Shown here: piece after piece, positions 16,499-24,796 of the stretch
Numbering within the stretch: position 1 is the stretch's first letter
Layout: each line of letters begins with the position of its first letter
Assembly: GCA_030424865.1 (NCBI GenBank)
Contig: JAUHVR010000001.1
Span: forward strand, 124,001-188,000
Reading direction: 5' to 3'
DNA from: Alphaproteobacteria bacterium
GTDB taxonomy: Bacteria; Pseudomonadota; Alphaproteobacteria; Rhodobacterales; Rhodobacteraceae
Length of the DNA stretch: 64,000 nucleotides
Notes under the pieces: model-generated
What the model was told of the DNA's origin: nothing
Databases searched by the model: none
The model's input: only the letters and a program-made list of their open reading frames with translations
Made by a program: the position numbers and the translations under genes

Positions 16499-17125
16499 TC
16501 AGTCCTCGTCCGATTCCTCGGCCGGGGCGGCGTCGCCAGCAGGCGCGCCCAGGTCGTCGTCGTCCGATGCGGCGGACCCGATGTCGTCGAACAGTTCGGC
16601 GATCTCGAATTCGGCTGCCGCTTCTTCTTCGGCTGCCAGTTCCTGGATCGACTTGCCCGAGGCCTGCAGCTCGGCTTCTTCTTCCGAGCGGGCCACGTTC
16701 AGCTTGATCTCGACTTCGACTTCGGGGTGCAGGACCACGCGCACGGCGTGCAGGCCCAGTTCCTTGATCGGCTTTTCGATCACGATCTGTTTCTTGTCGA
16801 TCGAGAACCCACCTTCGGTGGCCACTTCGGCGGCGTCACGCGGGGTGACCGAGCCGTAAAGCGAGCCGGCGTCCGAGGCCTGGCGAATCACGATGAACTG
16901 TTCGCCGTCCAGACGGCCACCCAGATCTTCGGCCTCGTTCTTGGTTTCCAGGTTGCGCGCTTCCAGCTGCGCTTTCTGGGCCTCAAACGATGCGATGTTG
17001 GCGTCCGATGCGGTCAGGGCCTTGCCCTGGCGCAGCAGGAAGTTGCGTGCATAGCCGGGCTTGACGTCAACGACGTCGCCCATCTGGCCCAGCTTGGCCA
17101 CACGTTCCAGAAGGATAACTTGCAT
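16499..17125 (-). CDS. rplI: 50S ribosomal protein L9
   Basis: L9 of the large subunit, 208 aa. The N-terminal domain [31 protein letters not shown] is the family signature, joined by a long connecting helix to the C-terminal rRNA-binding domain, which ends near residue 150. About 55 further residues form an Ala/Glu/Asp-rich tail ([20 protein letters not shown] and a DDDDL region), longer than the roughly 150-residue E. coli protein; such tails occur in related alphaproteobacteria. A GGAG site precedes the ATG. It is the last gene of the rpsF-rpsR-rplI operon. Confidence 0.97.
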   Translation of the reverse strand: MQVILLERVAKLGQMGDVVDVKPGYARNFLLRQGKALTASDANIASFEAQKAQLEARNLETKNEAEDLGGRLDGEQFIVIRQASDAGSLYGSVTPRDAAEVATEGGFSIDKKQIVIEKPIKELGLHAVRVVLHPEVEVEIKLNVARSEEEAELQASGKSIQELAAEEEAAAEFEIAELFDDIGSAASDDDDLGAPAGDAAPAEESDED

Positions 17126-17137
17126 GGTCTAAGCTCC

Positions 17138-17365
17138 TTACTTTACGGCGTAGGGCAGCAGGGCGAGGAAGCGGGCGCGCTTGATGGCGCGGGCCAGTTC
17201 ACGCTGCTTCTTGGCCGAAACTGCGGTGATGCGCGAGGGCACGATCTTGCCGCGTTCGCTGATGTAGCGCTGCAGCAGACGGGTGTCTTTGTAGTCGATC
17301 TTCGGCGCGTTGTCGCCCGAGAAGGGGCAGACCTTGCGGCGGCGGAAAAACGGTTTGGTTGCCAT
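17138..17365 (-). CDS. rpsR: 30S ribosomal protein S18
   Basis: S18 of the small subunit, 75 aa. The translation shows [27 protein letters not shown] and the helix [40 protein letters not shown], the diagnostic S18 sequence. It partners S6 on the ribosome platform and lies between rpsF and rplI, 12 bases before the latter. The AAAAGGAG ribosome site is strong. Confidence 0.98.
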   Translation of the reverse strand: MATKPFFRRRKVCPFSGDNAPKIDYKDTRLLQRYISERGKIVPSRITAVSAKKQRELARAIKRARFLALLPYAVK

Positions 17366-17385
17366 GGGTTAGCTCCTTTTCAAGA

Positions 17386-17739
17386 TCAGCGGCGTTCGCG
17401 ACGGTTGTCGCGTTCGTCACGTTTCTGCATCTGGATCGACGGGCCTTCGGCGTGTTCGTCAACCTTGATGGTCAGAACGCGCATCACGTCGTCATGCAGA
17501 CGCATCAGGCGTTCCATTTCCTGCACGGCACCCGAGGGGGCGTCCGAGCGCAGGAAGGCATAGTGCCCCTTGCGGTTCTTGTTGATCTTGTAGGCCATGG
17601 TCTTGACGCCCCAGTACTCGTGATCCACGAGTTTGCCGCCGTTGTCGGCAAGGACGGTGCCAAAATGTTCGATAAGGCCTTCGGCCTGCGCGTTGGACAG
17701 GTCCTGACGCGAAATGAATACATGCTCGTACAGCGGCAT
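17386..17739 (-). CDS. rpsF: 30S ribosomal protein S6
   Basis: S6, 117 aa, starting MPLYEHVFISRQDLSNAQAE. The ATG at 17739 is chosen over the open-frame start at 17754 because GGAG sits eight bases upstream and homology starts here. Further signatures are KTMAYKINKNRKGHYAF and MERLMRLHDDVMRVLTIKVDEH. The C-terminal tail is basic and Arg/Asp-rich (KRDERDNRRERR). It is the first gene of the operon and is separated by about 240 bp from the divergent small membrane protein gene; the promoter must lie there, but no clear -35/-10 pair was seen. Confidence 0.97.
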   Translation of the reverse strand: MPLYEHVFISRQDLSNAQAEGLIEHFGTVLADNGGKLVDHEYWGVKTMAYKINKNRKGHYAFLRSDAPSGAVQEMERLMRLHDDVMRVLTIKVDEHAEGPSIQMQKRDERDNRRERR

Positions 17740-17981
17740 GTGATCTCCGTTCATGTCTGGCGCGTTTCAAAGGACAGGCGTTGATCCTTTCGCTCCTGCC
17801 CACGAGAGACCGCGCGGTTCGTCAAACTTGCGAAAGGAAGGGCCCGTATACACGGATCAGCATCTGGTGCAAGGGGGCGGGCGCTTCACAGAGAAGCCCG
17901 GGTCTTTCCCAAACCATGTCCAATTCTCGTCGATTTTGATCCGCATCCTGACTTCCAGTTTGAAGACCTGAAGGACCAGCG

Positions 17982-18227
17982 ATGAACACCGTGACCGTCT
18001 ACCCGCCCTATGCGATGCCCCACGCCACCGAAGATCGGGTGAGTGTCAAACGCGTGGTCCTGGCGATGGCCGGGTTTGCGTTGATGGTGTCGGCCTTTGG
18101 TCTGTGGGTGGCGCCGGTTCAGGATGGCGAGCCTTCGCTGTACCTTATGAAATTAGGTCTGTCGCTTTTCATGCTGTTGGGCGGCGTCGCCTTTTTGCTG
18201 TCGTCCCGTCCGCTGCGTCGCCGCTGA
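17982..18227 (+). CDS. Small two-helix membrane protein, hypothetical
   Basis: Protein of 81 aa with two hydrophobic segments (about residues 25-45 and 53-74) separated by a short loop APVQDGEPSLYLMK and ending in the basic SRPLRRR. AAGGA precedes the ATG. This fits an inner-membrane peptide with both ends in the cytoplasm. It is followed by a weak hairpin and then the yceI-like gene on the same strand. I do not recognise the family. Confidence 0.65.
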   Translation: MNTVTVYPPYAMPHATEDRVSVKRVVLAMAGFALMVSAFGLWVAPVQDGEPSLYLMKLGLSLFMLLGGVAFLLSSRPLRRR

Positions 18228-18292
18228 ACGAAGGCGGGACGATGGACGTGTTACGCGCGTCCACTATGGTTGTCTCTGACATCTTGCGATTC

Positions 18293-18320
18293 TGAGCCCT
18301 TGTTTCGGGGGCTCGTTTTG
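18293..18320 (+). terminator. Possible weak terminator before the yceI-like gene
   Basis: GAGCCC, a loop of about 10 bases, GGGCTC, then GTTTTGG. The stem is short and the T-tract is interrupted. The ribosome site of the next gene begins right after, so it may only attenuate. Confidence 0.35.
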
Positions 18321-18334
18321 GTTGGAGAGACCAC

Positions 18335-18919
18335 ATGATTGCTTCTGTTTCACGCGCTGCGCTTGTGGCGCTCGCGCTTCCGTCGGGGGCCTTGGCAGAG
18401 CCTGTGCTTTACCGGTTGGACCCGAGCCACAGTCAGATCCTGTTCAGCTATGACCACCTTGGGTTCTCGACCAGCTGGGGCATGTTTTCAGGTTTTGACG
18501 GAGAGATTCTGTTCGATATGGACGCGCCCGAGGCATCGTCAGTCCGCGTCGCATTTCCGGTCCGGTCGATGTTCACCGGTTGGGAGGACAGGTTCAACGC
18601 CTTCATGAGCCCTCAGTTCTTTGGTGAAAATGCCCAGGGCGACGTGAGCTTTGTCTCGACGTCCATCGAGGTGACGGGACCGCAAAGCGCCCTGATCACG
18701 GGTGTTTTGTCGCTGAACGGCGAGTCGCAGGATGTCGTCCTGGACGCCCGTTTGAACAAGTTGGGCCAAAGCCCCCTGACCGGGCAGGACTGGGCCGGGT
18801 TTGACGCCAAGACAACTTTGCAACGCAGCGCGTTCGGGTTGGGCGACTACGTGCCATTCATCGGAGATGAGGTCGATGTTCGCATCTCGGTCGAAGCCAT
18901 GAAAGTTGGGAACCAGTAA
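18335..18919 (+). CDS. Secreted YceI-family lipocalin-like protein
   Basis: Protein of 194 aa with a signal peptide (MIASVSRAALVALALPSGALAEP, cleavage after about residue 21). The YceI hallmark follows: YRLDPSHSQILFSYDHLGFSTSWGMF, VRVAFPVRSMFTGWEDRFNAFMSPQFF, and the closing strand RSAFGLGDYVPFIGDEVDVRISVEA. These periplasmic beta-barrels bind polyprenyl or other amphiphilic molecules. GGAGAG precedes the ATG. It is convergent, eight bases apart, with a cytochrome b561 that carries its own YceI domain, which points to a shared electron-transfer or quinone-related role (inference). Confidence 0.9.
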   Translation: MIASVSRAALVALALPSGALAEPVLYRLDPSHSQILFSYDHLGFSTSWGMFSGFDGEILFDMDAPEASSVRVAFPVRSMFTGWEDRFNAFMSPQFFGENAQGDVSFVSTSIEVTGPQSALITGVLSLNGESQDVVLDARLNKLGQSPLTGQDWAGFDAKTTLQRSAFGLGDYVPFIGDEVDVRISVEAMKVGNQ

Positions 18920-18927
18920 CTTTTTGA

Positions 18928-20160
18928 CTACGGTGCCGCTTGGGCCGTGATCGCGATGTCGACGATCACGTCGTAGCCAAGTTGCGACTCGTCCGTGAAG
19001 TTGAGGCCGATGTTGAAATCGTCGCGCCGCAGGACAAGGCTTGCCGTCATCTGGGCAGTGCCGTCCTGCACCTGCATGACAAAGGGCATCCTGATCGGCT
19101 TTGAGATGTCCTTGATCGTCAGGGTGCCGTCCGCCACGTAGTTTTCGTCCGTGGCGTTGAGGTCGGCTTGGAAGCGCGCGGTCGGGAAACGCTCGACGTC
19201 GAAAAAATCGGGCCCCAAGGCCTGGGCCGAAACGGCGCCCAGTTTCAGAGAGGCCACATCGATCGTGACGCCGACCTGACCGGCCGGGCCAGAGCCTTGC
19301 GGGACGGCGAAGTCGATGTCGGCCGTCCATGTTTCGAAACTGCCGGCGACCTGCGCCCCGAGTTGGCGCACCGTGATGTTCAGTGCGCCCTCGGTGACGA
19401 TCCAGGATGATGTCTGGTTGCTTTGCAGGGCCGCGCGATCCTTGCGCTGGCTTTCGGTGGGGTCTGTCGTCCAGCCCAGAAAGACGGTAACCGCAAGGAC
19501 GATCACGGCCGCAAGCCCGGGCAGGATGCCTTGGTTTGACTCGTTTCGAGGCGCGGCCCGAGGGGTGCCTGTCAGCATCCGTTTCAAGGTCCCGTCGCGG
19601 TCGATCACCGCGTGTTTCAAGGCGCCCAGGATGTGCAGGACCACGGTGGCGATCAGCAAGACAACGCAGGCGACGTGAAGAGCCCCGGCTGTTTCGAAGA
19701 CAAATTGTGACTTGGGGATCAAGGGCAGGTTTTGGCCAAGCGGCCAGAGGATCGGCGCGAAACCGTCCGTTGCCGCGTGATGCACCCATCCGGTCAGCGG
19801 GACCAGCACCAATAGCGCGTAGAGCAGCCAGTGCACTGTATGGGCGGTCAGGGCTTCGACCTTGTGAACCGGCGACATGGCCAGCGGGCGGCTTTGCGCC
19901 ACGCCCAGGACCACCCGCAGGAGCGCTACGAAAAAGAGTGTGACGCCAAGTGTCTTGTGCAGTGAGAACAGCCATGTCTTTTGCGCCAGTGCCTCGGCCG
20001 AGTTGAACGGGGCCCATGACGCAGCAAAGCCCAATCCGATGTTGGCCATGATCAACAGGGCCGTGATCCAATGCAGGCTGCGGGTCAGGCTGCCATAGGT
20101 CGTCGGGGTGTTGAACAGGGGCAAGGTTGCAGATCCGGGCTGTGGTTTGGGTGCCTGCAT
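18928..20160 (-). CDS. Cytochrome b561-type membrane protein fused to a YceI domain
   Basis: Protein of 410 aa with two modules. Residues about 20-195 form a four-helix di-heme cytochrome b561 of the bacterial type: SLHWITALLIMANIGLGF (His30), LHKTLGVTLFFVALLR, TAHTVHWLLYALLVLVPLTGW and GALHVACVVLLIATVVLHILGALKH hold the heme-ligand histidines. One more membrane segment (about 212-232, GILPGLAAVIVLAVTVFLGW) leads into a periplasmic YceI domain (about 245-410; SWIVTEGALNITVRQLGAQV, TADIDFAVP, DVERFPTARFQADL). The start at 20160 has GAGG six bases upstream. The fusion suggests that the YceI barrel delivers a lipid-like substrate such as a quinone to the heme protein; this is inference. Confidence 0.9.
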   Translation of the reverse strand: MQAPKPQPGSATLPLFNTPTTYGSLTRSLHWITALLIMANIGLGFAASWAPFNSAEALAQKTWLFSLHKTLGVTLFFVALLRVVLGVAQSRPLAMSPVHKVEALTAHTVHWLLYALLVLVPLTGWVHHAATDGFAPILWPLGQNLPLIPKSQFVFETAGALHVACVVLLIATVVLHILGALKHAVIDRDGTLKRMLTGTPRAAPRNESNQGILPGLAAVIVLAVTVFLGWTTDPTESQRKDRAALQSNQTSSWIVTEGALNITVRQLGAQVAGSFETWTADIDFAVPQGSGPAGQVGVTIDVASLKLGAVSAQALGPDFFDVERFPTARFQADLNATDENYVADGTLTIKDISKPIRMPFVMQVQDGTAQMTASLVLRRDDFNIGLNFTDESQLGYDVIVDIAITAQAAP

Positions 20161-20310
20161 GGCACCTCAACTGGCACAGAGGCGCAAGGAGAAACCTGCG
20201 CATTGCCCATGGTTTTCAGGGCAAGGGACGTTGCGCCGAAGCGCGTGTGTCGCTACAGGAACCGAACCGGCGCTTGCGCCAAACAGAAAAAATGAATGGA
20301 GGGACCCGGG

Positions 20311-21255
20311 ATGAGCCTGGCATTCGTCTTTCCCGGACAAGGGGCACAAACCATTGGCATGGGCAAGGCATTGGCCGACGCCTATCCCGAAGCGAAAGCG
20401 GTGTTTGACGAGGTCGACGAGGCGCTGGGCGAAAAGCTGAGCGCCCTGATCTGGGAAGGATCGGCCGAGGACCTGACTTTGACGGCGAACGCTCAGCCCG
20501 CGCTGATGGCGACCTCGATCGCGGTTGTGCGTGCCCTGAAGTCCGAAGGCGTCTCGGTCGAGGCGGCCTCGTATGTCGCGGGTCACTCTTTGGGCGAATA
20601 TTCCGCACTGGCGGCGGCCGAGGCGCTGAGCCTTGCCGATTGCGCGCGTCTTCTGCGTCTGCGCGGCTCGGCCATGCAGGCGGCCGTTCCCGTGGGTGAG
20701 GGGGCCATGGCGGCCCTGCTTGGACTGGACCTGGACACGGTCCGCGACGTGGCGCACGAAGCCGCCCAGGGCGAAGTCTGCGCGGCGGCAAATGACAATG
20801 ATCCGGCGCAGGTGGTTATCTCGGGCAGCAAGGCGGCGGTTGAACGCGCGGTGGACATTGCCAAGGGCAAAGGCGCGAAACGCGCCGTTCTGTTGCCGGT
20901 CAGTGCACCGTTCCACTGCGCCCTGATGGAGCCCGCGGCGGCTGAAATGGCCGTTGCGCTGGGCCAGGTGGACATTGCGCGCCCGAAGGTGCCGCTGGTG
21001 GCCAATGTGGTGGCCGAGGCGATCTCGGACCCGGCAACGATTCGGTCGTTGCTGGTGGATCAGGTCACCGGCTCGGTGCGCTGGCGCGAATCCGTGGCCT
21101 GGATGGGGGCTCAGGGTGTGAGCCAGATCTGGGAACTGGGCGCAGGCAAGGCGCTGTCCGGCATGATCCGGCGGATCGACCGGAGCATTGCGACGACGGC
21201 CATCTCGGACCCGGACGGGCTGAAGGCCGTTGCAGCGGCGCACCTGGGTGCCTGA
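20311..21255 (+). CDS. fabD: Malonyl-CoA:ACP transacylase FabD
   Basis: Loads malonate onto acyl carrier protein for fatty acid synthesis; cytoplasmic, 314 aa. FVFPGQGAQTIGMGK opens the protein, VAGHSLGEYSALAAA holds the nucleophile Ser, an Arg is in RLLRLRGSAMQ, and a His is in VSAPFHCALMEPA. The ATG at 20311 is used because GGAGG lies eight bases upstream; the open frame begins 15 bases earlier. It leads a fab series with fabG 47 bases downstream. Confidence 0.97.
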   Translation: MSLAFVFPGQGAQTIGMGKALADAYPEAKAVFDEVDEALGEKLSALIWEGSAEDLTLTANAQPALMATSIAVVRALKSEGVSVEAASYVAGHSLGEYSALAAAEALSLADCARLLRLRGSAMQAAVPVGEGAMAALLGLDLDTVRDVAHEAAQGEVCAAANDNDPAQVVISGSKAAVERAVDIAKGKGAKRAVLLPVSAPFHCALMEPAAAEMAVALGQVDIARPKVPLVANVVAEAISDPATIRSLLVDQVTGSVRWRESVAWMGAQGVSQIWELGAGKALSGMIRRIDRSIATTAISDPDGLKAVAAAHLGA

Positions 21256-21302
21256 TCCTGCCGTGACAAAGACAAGAATATCCGACATTCGAGAGGACAG
21301 AC

Positions 21303-22040
21303 ATGTTTGACCTGACTGGAAAGACTGCGCTTGTGACGGGCGCATCTGGTGGCATTGGCGGCGCGATTGCCCGCGCCCTGCATGGCGCTGGTGCAACTGT
21401 CGGCCTGAGCGGCACACGGACAGAACCGCTGGAGGCTTTGGCCGCAGAGCTGGGGGAACGCGCACACGTGCTGCCCTGCAATCTGAGCGATTTTGCGGCC
21501 GTTGACGCGCTTCCAAAGCAAGCGGTCGAGGCCATGGGCTCGTTGGATATCCTGGTCAACAATGCGGGCATCACGCGGGATAACCTGTTCATGCGCATGT
21601 CGGATGACGAATGGCAGTCGGTGATCGACGTGAACCTGACCGCGACCTTCAAGCTGTGCAAAGGCGTTTTGCGCGGCATGATGAAGGCGCGCTGGGGTCG
21701 GATCGTGAACATCAGCTCGGTGGTGGGCGCAACGGGGAACCCCGGGCAGGGCAACTATGCGGCGGCCAAGGCAGGCATGGTCGGCATGTCGAAGTCACTG
21801 GCCTATGAGGTCGCAAGCCGGGGCATCACCGTGAACGCCGTGGCCCCGGGTTTCATCACAACCGCGATGACGGACAAGCTGAACGACGACCAGAAATCGG
21901 CCATCATGGGGCAGATTCCTGCGGGTCGGATGGGGGATGCTGATGAAATTGCAGCAGCGGTTCTTTATCTATCTAGTGCTGAGGCGGGTTACGTCACGGG
22001 CACGACGCTGCATGTGAACGGCGGAATGGCCATGATTTAA
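21303..22040 (+). CDS. fabG: 3-oxoacyl-ACP reductase FabG
   Basis: NADPH-dependent ketoreductase of fatty acid elongation, 245 aa. The cofactor motif TGASGGIGGAIAR is near residue 12, NNAGITRDNLFMRM near 85, and the catalytic SSVVGATGNPGQGNYAAAKAG supplies Ser, Tyr and Lys. The C-terminal VTGTTLHVNGGMAMI is the FabG ending. GAGAGGA precedes the ATG. It lies between fabD and acpP, as expected for a type II synthase cluster. Confidence 0.97.
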   Translation: MFDLTGKTALVTGASGGIGGAIARALHGAGATVGLSGTRTEPLEALAAELGERAHVLPCNLSDFAAVDALPKQAVEAMGSLDILVNNAGITRDNLFMRMSDDEWQSVIDVNLTATFKLCKGVLRGMMKARWGRIVNISSVVGATGNPGQGNYAAAKAGMVGMSKSLAYEVASRGITVNAVAPGFITTAMTDKLNDDQKSAIMGQIPAGRMGDADEIAAAVLYLSSAEAGYVTGTTLHVNGGMAMI

Positions 22041-22068
22041 GGCGCCTGCATGGGGCGCGGGAAAGCGT

Positions 22069-22096
22069 TTGCCATCCCGGTTTCATGTGCTATAGG
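22069..22096 (+). promoter_or_regulatory. Candidate promoter for acpP
   Basis: TTGCCA (22069-22074), a 16-base spacer, then TATAGG (22091-22096), just after fabG. It would give acpP its own transcript with a leader of about 145 nt. ACP is needed at far higher levels than FabD and FabG, which makes a private promoter plausible. Confidence 0.4.
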
Positions 22097-22109
22097 CGCA
22101 GCATCTTTT

Positions 22110-22155
22110 GACAGGAGCGTGAACTCGCGTGTCCTGTCTTTCCCGCTTTGCGGGA
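22110..22155 (+). promoter_or_regulatory. Structured acpP leader: two stem-loops
   Basis: GACAGGA (22110-22116) pairs with TCCTGTC (22132-22138). Then TCCCGC (22141-22146) pairs with GCGGGA (22150-22155) over a TTT loop. Further GC-rich complementarity follows near 22190-22215. It may stabilise the abundant acpP mRNA or terminate part of the fabG transcripts. Confidence 0.4.
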
Positions 22156-22246
22156 CAACGAACCGCCCGCCAGGGCAAAATACGCCAACGCCCGGGCTAG
22201 GGCAAAAACCGGGCCGCAAGGTTCGATCAGACTGTGAGGATGAACT

Positions 22247-22480
22247 ATGAGCGACGTCGCAGATCGCGTGAAGAAAATTGTGGTTGAGCACCTGGGTGTG
22301 GACGAAGAGAAAGTTGTGGAAGCAGCTTCGTTCATCGACGACCTGGGCGCAGACAGCCTTGACACCGTCGAGCTGGTGATGGCCTTCGAAGAAGAATTCG
22401 GCATCGAGATCCCGGACGACGCGGCTGAAACCATTCAGACCTTCGGCGACGCGGTCAAGTTCATCTCGGACGCATCGTAA
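22247..22480 (+). CDS. acpP: Acyl carrier protein
   Basis: ACP of 77 aa: [23 protein letters not shown], then [27 protein letters not shown], where the Ser of GADSLD carries the phosphopantetheine arm. It is strongly acidic and of the usual length, with GAGGATG at the ribosome site region. It follows fabG by about 206 bp with a structured leader, and is closed by a strong terminator. Confidence 0.98.
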   Translation: MSDVADRVKKIVVEHLGVDEEKVVEAASFIDDLGADSLDTVELVMAFEEEFGIEIPDDAAETIQTFGDAVKFISDAS

Positions 22481-22504
22481 GCCTTTCGGTTCTTCGGGAT
22501 CGAG

Positions 22505-22537
22505 AACGGCGCCTGATTCAGGCGCCGTTTTTTTTGT
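22505..22537 (+). terminator. Terminator of acpP
   Basis: CGGCGCCTGA / TCAGGCGCCG forms a very stable hairpin with a minimal loop, followed by nine T. It separates acpP from the HisA-like gene. Confidence 0.95.
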
Positions 22538-22660
22538 TTGAATTCCTGCGGCGTGCCGCACTTGGAATTGCCTGTGTCGGCTTTGATCCGCGCCCAGAGT
22601 GCGATTCTGTTACACTGCCCGTCGAAGAACGGACGAATTGGGCGTTCGCAGGAGGGCACT

Positions 22661-23404
22661 ATGCAAATCATTCCCACTCTTGAGCTTCAGAAGGGCAAGT
22701 GTGTGTCTCTGACGCGGGGCAATCTGGATCAGCCGATGATCTGGCATGTTGATCCGGTTGAGACCGCGCAAGGTTTTGCCGGGGCCGGGGCCTCGATGAT
22801 GCGTGTCACGGATTTTGACGCCATCGAAGGCGCCGACACCCATCATGACCTGATCGAAGAGATCATCCGCACCGTCGGCATTCCGGTGCAGGTCGCTGGC
22901 GGCATTCGCTCGGCGGCGCTGGCCCAGAAATGGGTCGAGGCCGGGGCCGGTCAGGTGGTGATCGGGTCGATGGCGACCTATGCGTCCGATGCCGTCAAGG
23001 AACTGGCGAAGTTCCATCCCGACCAGGTGGTGCTGAGCATTGACGTCTGGCAGGGCAAGCTGATGGCTGATGGCTGGCGCACTGAAACCGCGATCCAGCC
23101 GGGCGATTTCCTTCGGGCCTTTGACGATGCGCCTTTGGCCGGCATCGTGGTGACGGACATCGACAGCGATATCGACGAAGTGGATGCCAAGCTGGGCGTG
23201 ATTTCGGGCTTGGCGGCGGAGTCGCGGTTGCCGATCATTGCAAGTGGCACGGTACAGACCCTCGATGACATCGCGCGACTGAAATACGTGCCGAACATTG
23301 CCGGAGCACTGGTCGGGCGTGCCCTGTTCAACAAATCGGTCGATTTGGCCGAAGCGTTGGAGATTGCAAAGCCGCAACCCGAGAAGACGGCGGAATTTCA
23401 GTAA
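22661..23404 (+). CDS. HisA-like (beta/alpha)8 paralogue with Asp-to-Glu change at the first catalytic position
   Basis: Protein of 247 aa from the ATG at 22661 (GGAGGG upstream). It follows HisA, the phosphoribosylformimino-AICAR-phosphate isomerase: MQIIPTLELQKGKCVSL, VQVAGGIRS, VLSIDVWQGK, VVTDIDSDI, LDDIARL and GALVGRALF. In HisA the first strand normally ends in a catalytic Asp (PAIDL); here it is Glu8, while Asp128 and Thr165 are kept. The second phosphate loop reads ASGTVQ instead of the usual SGGV. It sits between acpP and fabF, far from any his gene. It may be a diverged HisA-like enzyme rather than the histidine-pathway copy. Its function is not assigned. Confidence 0.8.
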   Translation: MQIIPTLELQKGKCVSLTRGNLDQPMIWHVDPVETAQGFAGAGASMMRVTDFDAIEGADTHHDLIEEIIRTVGIPVQVAGGIRSAALAQKWVEAGAGQVVIGSMATYASDAVKELAKFHPDQVVLSIDVWQGKLMADGWRTETAIQPGDFLRAFDDAPLAGIVVTDIDSDIDEVDAKLGVISGLAAESRLPIIASGTVQTLDDIARLKYVPNIAGALVGRALFNKSVDLAEALEIAKPQPEKTAEFQ

Positions 23405-23536
23405 GGCTTGGCCAAAACCGGCCGGAAATTGAGGGGCAAGACCTGCCGAGAGCCGTTTTGAGGGGCTTGGCGGTCTTGCCCCTCTTGCCTTTGGCAGGCT
23501 ATGTGCAGGCAAAGACAAGTGAGGAAGGGCAGAACC

Positions 23537-24796
23537 ATGCGTCGCGTCGTCGTTACTGGATTGGGGCTTGTGACACCTTTGGCCAGCGGGGTCGAAGAGA
23601 CCTGGTCGCGTTTGCTGGACGGGCAGTCCGGCGCTGGAACAATCACCAAGTTCGACGCAAGTCACCTGGCGACGACCTATGCCTGTGAAGTGCCGTTTGG
23701 CGACGGCACGGACGGGACGTTCAATCCCGATGACTGGATGCCTGCCAAGGACCGGCGCAAGGTCGACGAGTTCATTCTTTTTGGCGTCGCGGCCGCTGAA
23801 CAGGCCGTGAAAGATGCAGGATGGGAGCCCGAAGACGAAGAGAGCCTGCTTCGCACGGGTGTGATGATTGGCTCGGGCATCGGTGGTCTAGGCTCGATTG
23901 CCGACACCGCGGTCCTGATCAAGGAAAAGGGGCCCCGTCGGGTTTCCCCGTTCTTCATTCCCGGCGCGCTGATCAACCTGATTTCGGGTCAGGTCAGCAT
24001 CAAGTACGGTTTCAAGGGCCCCAACCACGCCGTTGTGACGGCCTGTTCGACCGGCGCGCATGCCATCGGCGATGCGGCACGGCTGATCGCCTTGGGCGAT
24101 GCGGACGTGATGATTGCTGGCGGCGCCGAGGGCTCGATCTGCGAAATCGGCATTGCCGGGTTCAACGCCTGCAAGGCGCTGTCGACCAAGCGTGGCGATG
24201 ATCCGAAGAAGGCCAGCCGTCCCTATGATGACGACCGGGATGGTTTTGTCATGGGCGAAGGCGCCGGGGTTGTCGTTCTGGAGGACTATGATCACGCGGT
24301 GGCGCGGGGCGCCAAGATTTATGCCGAGGTCGTGGGCTACGGCCTGTCTGGCGACGCTTATCACATCACGGCACCGGCCGAGAATGGCGACGGGGCCGAA
24401 CGCTCGATGCGCGCCGCGTTGGCGCGGGCCGGGATCGAGCCGGGCGATCTGGATTACATCAACGCGCATGGCACCTCGACCATGGCGGATACCATCGAGT
24501 TGAAGGCGGTTGAACGGATGTTGGGTGACGCGGCCAGCTCTGTCACGATGTCGTCGACCAAATCGGCGACCGGGCACCTTTTGGGTGCGGCGGGTGCGAT
24601 CGAAGCGATCTTTTCGATCCTCGCAATCCGTGATCAGGTGGCGCCCCCGACGATCAACCTTGAGAACCCCGCTGTTGAGACAGCGATTGACCTTGCGCCG
24701 AATGCCAAGCGCGAGCGCGAGATTACCTATGCCCTGTCGAACTCGTTCGGGTTTGGCGGCACCAATGCAAGCGTGATCTTCGGAAAGGTTGGCTGA
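23537..24796 (+). CDS. fabF: 3-oxoacyl-ACP synthase II (FabF)
   Basis: Condensing enzyme of fatty acid elongation, 419 aa. VVVTGLGLVTPLASG opens it; the catalytic Cys is in VTACSTGAHAIGDAAR, and the two His are in INAHGTSTMADTIE and SATGHLLGAAG; the C-terminus NSFGFGGTNASVIF is typical. The ATG at 23537 has GAGGAAGG upstream, so the 12-residue longer frame is not used. Its stop shares one base with the mltG ATG. Confidence 0.97.
   Translation: MRRVVVTGLGLVTPLASGVEETWSRLLDGQSGAGTITKFDASHLATTYACEVPFGDGTDGTFNPDDWMPAKDRRKVDEFILFGVAAAEQAVKDAGWEPEDEESLLRTGVMIGSGIGGLGSIADTAVLIKEKGPRRVSPFFIPGALINLISGQVSIKYGFKGPNHAVVTACSTGAHAIGDAARLIALGDADVMIAGGAEGSICEIGIAGFNACKALSTKRGDDPKKASRPYDDDRDGFVMGEGAGVVVLEDYDHAVARGAKIYAEVVGYGLSGDAYHITAPAENGDGAERSMRAALARAGIEPGDLDYINAHGTSTMADTIELKAVERMLGDAASSVTMSSTKSATGHLLGAAGAIEAIFSILAIRDQVAPPTINLENPAVETAIDLAPNAKREREITYALSNSFGFGGTNASVIFGKVG

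Noticed and set aside
17740-17981. S6:S18-binding regulatory leader upstream of rpsF
   Set aside because: A small ACCGCGCGGT palindrome is present, but I could not fit the known motif, so no riboregulator is claimed.
18539-20203. Reverse open frame of 554 codons
   Set aside because: It lies over the b561-YceI and yceI genes in another frame, is rich in Arg/Gly/Pro and has no domain. It is a shadow caused by high GC.
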